Origin: Elizabethkingia occulta
Lineage (GTDB): Bacteria > Bacteroidota > Bacteroidia > Flavobacteriales > Weeksellaceae
Reading direction: 5' to 3'
Length of the DNA: 64,000 bases
Assembly: GCF_002023715.1 (NCBI RefSeq)
Contig: NZ_MAHX01000002.1
Span: 124,001-188,000, forward strand
In this document: piece by piece, positions 60,876-64,000 of the stretch
Numbering within the stretch: the stretch's first letter is position 1
How the letters are laid out: every line of letters starts with the position of its first letter
The notes under the pieces: model-generated
Databases searched by the model: none
The model's input: the letters and a program-made list of their open reading frames with translations, nothing else
What the model was told of the DNA's origin: nothing
Program-made: the position numbers and the translations under genes

Positions 60876-61235
60876 AACTTATAGTTTTAAAGACTTTTTA
60901 GATGTTTTTTTGCAGTAATAGTCTCATTTATAAAGTCGTATTCCTAATTTTTTTGAAATTTTCTAAGTATTTCATTTTACAATTTTTTAATATAAGCATA
61001 TGTTTTTTGCACTTATGTTTTTTTAAATTAAAGGTGTAAGTTATTTTTATTCAATATGTTTTTGTTATAAATACATTGTTTGTATACATTTGTATTCTGA
61101 ATTGACTATTGTGTGCAGATAAATGTATATTGTAATTTTATTTTTAAGAAAATTAAGATGGATTGCGGAATAAAATCTGAGATCAAAAGTTAATCTTGCT
61201 AAAGTTATACAAACTCGTTAGGTTAAAAATACTTT
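60876..61235. other. AT-rich non-coding region before the TPR/AraC genes
   Basis: About 360 bp of very AT-rich sequence with no convincing frame. I see no clear hairpin or repeat, only scattered T-runs. It could be a long leader or upstream regulatory region of the TPR/AraC gene at 61236. Confidence 0.5.
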
Positions 61236-62795
61236 ATGTTGAGGATAAAAATTTGCTTTCTAGGTCTGTTTTTTATGCTAATAGTGAAAGGTCAGGATGC
61301 TGAAGCTTTTAATAAAATATATGTAAAAACATATCTTGAGACTTCTCAGAAGGATTTCAAAAAAGCTTTGGCTATTTCGGACTCTCTTTTTAATATATCA
61401 CAAACTCCTTTGCTACAGACAAAGAGCCTTATGCTTTCTGCTACTTTATATCAACAGGTTCATGATCTTAAAAGATCGGTCGATTATGCCTTGAAAGCAG
61501 AAAAAATAATAGAACAGACAAGTGATGCATCATGGAATACACGGGTATTGGGGTTCCTTTCCACACAATACCGCCTTTTAGGTTTATTCAATAAATCCAG
61601 AGTTTATTCAGAAAAAGCATTGGAATATGCCGGGAAAATTGAAAATAAAGAAGCGGCCAGTAGTGCAAAAGGGCTGGTGTCACAGGAATTGGCTTATTAT
61701 AATATTGAAGTTCAGAAATACCATAAGGCTATCAAAAACATAGAGACTTCTCAAAGGTATTTTGAAAGTATTAGTCAGAATAAAGATTTTATGACAGCTG
61801 GTAATAAGCAACTTTTAGGCTTATGTTATTATAATCTTGGAGATACGGGGCGTTCCCTCAAATATTATAATGAAGCCTTGGCATTACTAAAAGACGGACC
61901 GGAAAATTACCTTACAGGAATTGTTTATTCCGGAATTGCAGAGGTATACATGAAGACAGATGAACTGGATAAGGCTAAAATATACCTGGATAAAGCTGTG
62001 AATATTGCAGATAAATCAGAATATCTACAGCTGAAAAAAGAAGTTTATAAAAGAACTCAGGAATATTACAGTAAAGTACAGGATATTGAAAACCTTCGTA
62101 AAATAAATGATAAGAAGGATGTTGTAGAAGAGAAAATCTCTAAAAAAACAAATGCTTTTATCAACAATGCCTATGTTCAGTTGGAAAATAATAATATAAA
62201 AACAAAAGAAACTGGTTCTCTGAAGAATGTCTTAATTCTTATGGCTGGTTTAGGCATTTTGTGCGGAACATTAATTTTTACATTATACCGAAGAAGACAA
62301 GCGCAACAGTTGGCAAGAATGCAGCATATTCTGGATCAGCATAGAAAAAGACAAAAGGAATCTTATACATCTCTAACTTTGTCTGCGCCGGAGCATAATG
62401 CTGTAAAAGGAAAAAGCCTACAACAAATAATGCCTCAGGAAACGGAAGATGCTTTGCTGGAAGCTTTACAGAAATTTGAAAAACACCAACTTTATAAGGA
62501 TAAAAATGCTTCATTATCTTATGTTGCTTCTTACATGGAAACCAACACAAAGTATCTTTCCTATATCATAAAAAAACACAGGCAAAAAGATTTTACAAAC
62601 TATATTAATGAACTCAGAGTGAACTATATCATAGAAAAGCTAACAACAGATCCGGTGTACAGGCAATACAAAATAAGTGTACTTGCAGATGAAGCTGGCT
62701 TTTCTTCTCACAGTAAGTTTGCAACAATTTTTAAAAATATTACAGATGTATCTCCTTCATATTTTATTAATTACATAAACCAGAAGAAGATCTGA
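61236..62795 (+). CDS. TPR-domain transmembrane regulator with AraC-type DNA-binding domain (first copy)
   Basis: The 519-residue product has a signal or anchor (FLGLFFMLIVKGQ) and TPR-like helical repeats in about residues 20-300 (KKALAISDSLFNISQTPLLQ, GRSLKYYNEALALLKDG, DKAKIYLDKAVNIADKS). One membrane helix follows (about 328-348) with a basic stop, then a cytoplasmic AraC-type domain (LSYVASYMETNTKYLSYIIK, ISVLADEAGFSSHSKFATIFK). It would sense periplasmic signals through the TPR part and control genes directly. A paralogue lies 47 bp downstream. Confidence 0.9.
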   Translation: MLRIKICFLGLFFMLIVKGQDAEAFNKIYVKTYLETSQKDFKKALAISDSLFNISQTPLLQTKSLMLSATLYQQVHDLKRSVDYALKAEKIIEQTSDASWNTRVLGFLSTQYRLLGLFNKSRVYSEKALEYAGKIENKEAASSAKGLVSQELAYYNIEVQKYHKAIKNIETSQRYFESISQNKDFMTAGNKQLLGLCYYNLGDTGRSLKYYNEALALLKDGPENYLTGIVYSGIAEVYMKTDELDKAKIYLDKAVNIADKSEYLQLKKEVYKRTQEYYSKVQDIENLRKINDKKDVVEEKISKKTNAFINNAYVQLENNNIKTKETGSLKNVLILMAGLGILCGTLIFTLYRRRQAQQLARMQHILDQHRKRQKESYTSLTLSAPEHNAVKGKSLQQIMPQETEDALLEALQKFEKHQLYKDKNASLSYVASYMETNTKYLSYIIKKHRQKDFTNYINELRVNYIIEKLTTDPVYRQYKISVLADEAGFSSHSKFATIFKNITDVSPSYFINYINQKKI

Positions 62796-62842
62796 AGTAT
62801 TTTTTCACACAAACTTCAGATGTATAAAAACTAATAACACAA

Positions 62843-64000
62843 ATGATGCTCCGGAAAATTTATACATGTATAACAGTTCTTTTTTATTTATTGTTGAAGG
62901 CACAAAATGCTAAAAACTATGATAAAGTATATTCTAAAATATTGCACGAGACCTATCATAGGAATTTTGATAAAGCTATAATTGCAGGGGACTCACTATA
63001 CAGAAATTCAGCTAAACCTGCTTATCAGATTAAAAGTCTTATGTTGTTGGCTTTATTGTATCAACGAAAAGGAGATGTAGAGAAAGCTGTTGATTATGCC
63101 GAGAAGTCGGAAAATATTATAGAAAAGTTCCAAATGTATGACTATAGTGCGAGGGTATTTGGATTTCTGGCATCACAATACAGGATCATCAGTCTGTATG
63201 ATAAGTCAAAATCCTATACTGAAAAAGCGCTTAGTGCCGTAAAGTATATCAAAGATCCTGCTGAATTAAATAATGTTACTGGCTTGATGTTACAGGAGCT
63301 AGCTCATTATGATATTAAGACGAAGCAATACAAAAAAGCAATTTTTAAATTGAAGAAAGCTCAGGAGAAATTCCGCCTTCTTCCCGAGAAAGACTTCTTT
63401 ATGGCTACAAATAATCAGCTGATGGGAGTCTGTTACATTGGCGCAGGACTATATGATAAAGCAATTACATGCTATAAAGAAGCTTTGGTATATGCTGAGA
63501 AAAATATTCCTAAAAGTACTCTGGCAGGAAAGGTTTTTCAGGGATTGGCATTAGCTTATATCCGCAATGGAGAGCTGGATAAAGCGAAAAAATATCTGGA
63601 CAAAGCTGAAGAGTATGTGAAAAATTCCAAGTATCTGGGGCTTAATCAGGAGATTTACAGTACATCCCAAGAGTACTATGCAAAGAGAAATGATACACAA
63701 AACTATACATTGGCTACGGAAAAAAAAGATTCTTTATCCGAACTGATCACTTCTCTTAATACGCGTTTTTTGAACCAGCAATTCTCAAAGCTTGAAAAAC
63801 AAAATACTGAGCAGGAAGAGAGAAATTATACCAAGAGTATATTTATTGCAATAAGTGGCGTTTTCATTATCGGAAATCTGCTGTTCTTCTTTTTCTACAG
63901 CAGAGCAAAAAAGAGGCAAATATTAAAAATCAGGAGTATTTTAAAAAATCTGAAAGAAAAGAATTATGAACAAGTTGAAGTTGAAGTGACAGGGAAATCT
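62843..64000 (+). CDS. TPR-domain transmembrane regulator, second copy, cut by the window end
   Basis: Reading from ATG 62843 gives an open frame of 386 codons to the last base. It parallels the previous gene: a hydrophobic start (CITVLFYLLLKAQNAKNY), TPR helices (KPAYQIKSLMLLALLYQRKG, DKAIAGDSLY-like units) and a membrane helix (IFIAISGVFIIGNLLFFFFY) near residues 332-351, followed by basic residues. The AraC domain expected after this lies beyond the window. The start could also be the next codon, ATG 62846. Tandem duplication with the upstream gene is likely. Confidence 0.88.
   Translation, partial: MMLRKIYTCITVLFYLLLKAQNAKNYDKVYSKILHETYHRNFDKAIIAGDSLYRNSAKPAYQIKSLMLLALLYQRKGDVEKAVDYAEKSENIIEKFQMYDYSARVFGFLASQYRIISLYDKSKSYTEKALSAVKYIKDPAELNNVTGLMLQELAHYDIKTKQYKKAIFKLKKAQEKFRLLPEKDFFMATNNQLMGVCYIGAGLYDKAITCYKEALVYAEKNIPKSTLAGKVFQGLALAYIRNGELDKAKKYLDKAEEYVKNSKYLGLNQEIYSTSQEYYAKRNDTQNYTLATEKKDSLSELITSLNTRFLNQQFSKLEKQNTEQEERNYTKSIFIAISGVFIIGNLLFFFFYSRAKKRQILKIRSILKNLKEKNYEQVEVEVTGKS

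Noticed and set aside
60876-61235. A small RNA or CRISPR-like array in the AT-rich stretch
   Set aside because: No regularly spaced repeats, stable stems or tRNA-like features were visible.

Overview
The window is AT-rich (roughly one third GC), densely coded, and carries Bacteroidota-type -7 promoter elements (TAnnTTTG) with few Shine-Dalgarno sites. It looks like chromosome of a Weeksellaceae flavobacterium, most likely Elizabethkingia. The strongest clue is the glycosylasparaginase at 12165-13160, which matches from memory the crystallised Flavobacterium (Elizabethkingia) meningosepticum enzyme, with Thr152 of the mature numbering in place. A 711-residue dipeptidyl peptidase IV, gldC and TonB receptors agree with this. 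No phage, transposon, CRISPR array, tRNA or rRNA was seen.

Layout. 1-1.2 kb: 5' part of umuC (minus strand). 1.4-8.3 kb: small secreted protein, GH123-type glycosidase, lipoprotein metzincin, acyltransferase, GH20 hexosaminidase. 8.4-12.0 kb: three-gene efflux operon (DUF3302, HlyD, TolC-like) with a Crp/Fnr regulator upstream. 12.2-15.0 kb: glycosylasparaginase, lipoprotein, cutC and SGNH hydrolase operon. 15.3-22 kb: serine hydrolase, GH2 beta-mannosidase, AEC transporter, GH29 alpha-fucosidase. 22.2-30.2 kb: DPP-IV, three consecutive POT peptide transporters and a thioredoxin-like protein, forming a dipeptide-scavenging block. 30.2-33.2 kb: SAM-I riboswitch, terminator and TonB-dependent receptor. 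33.2-38.1 kb: minus-strand genes DUF2071, cca, tsaC, metB, lipoprotein, gldC. 38.3-40.5 kb: GNAT, nadE and a barnase/barstar pair. 40.6-46.4 kb: TonB receptor plus beta-helix lipoprotein, divergent from a PhoB/PhoR-like pair across an array of 11-bp repeats. 46.5-55.5 kb: pRiA4b ORF-3 protein, GH13 enzyme, S41 peptidase, serine hydrolase, an M1-like protein fused to a beta-barrel but lacking HExxH, esterase, 2OG-Fe(II) oxygenase. 55.7-60.8 kb: secreted proteins, tyrS, sigma factor, lipA. 61.2-64 kb: two tandem TPR/AraC-type regulators, the second cut by the window end.

How it fits together. Many products are exported enzymes that dismantle glycoproteins and glycolipids (GH123, GH20, GH29, GH2, glycosylasparaginase) and peptides (DPP-IV feeding POT carriers), which suits a bacterium living on host or animal-derived glycoprotein. 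The most notable regulatory signals are the SAM-I riboswitch in front of an outer-membrane receptor, the 11-bp repeat array between a second receptor and a PhoB-like regulator, and several intergenic repeats with a 7-bp period. The barnase homologue carries cysteines at the two positions that were once engineered into barnase as a disulfide.
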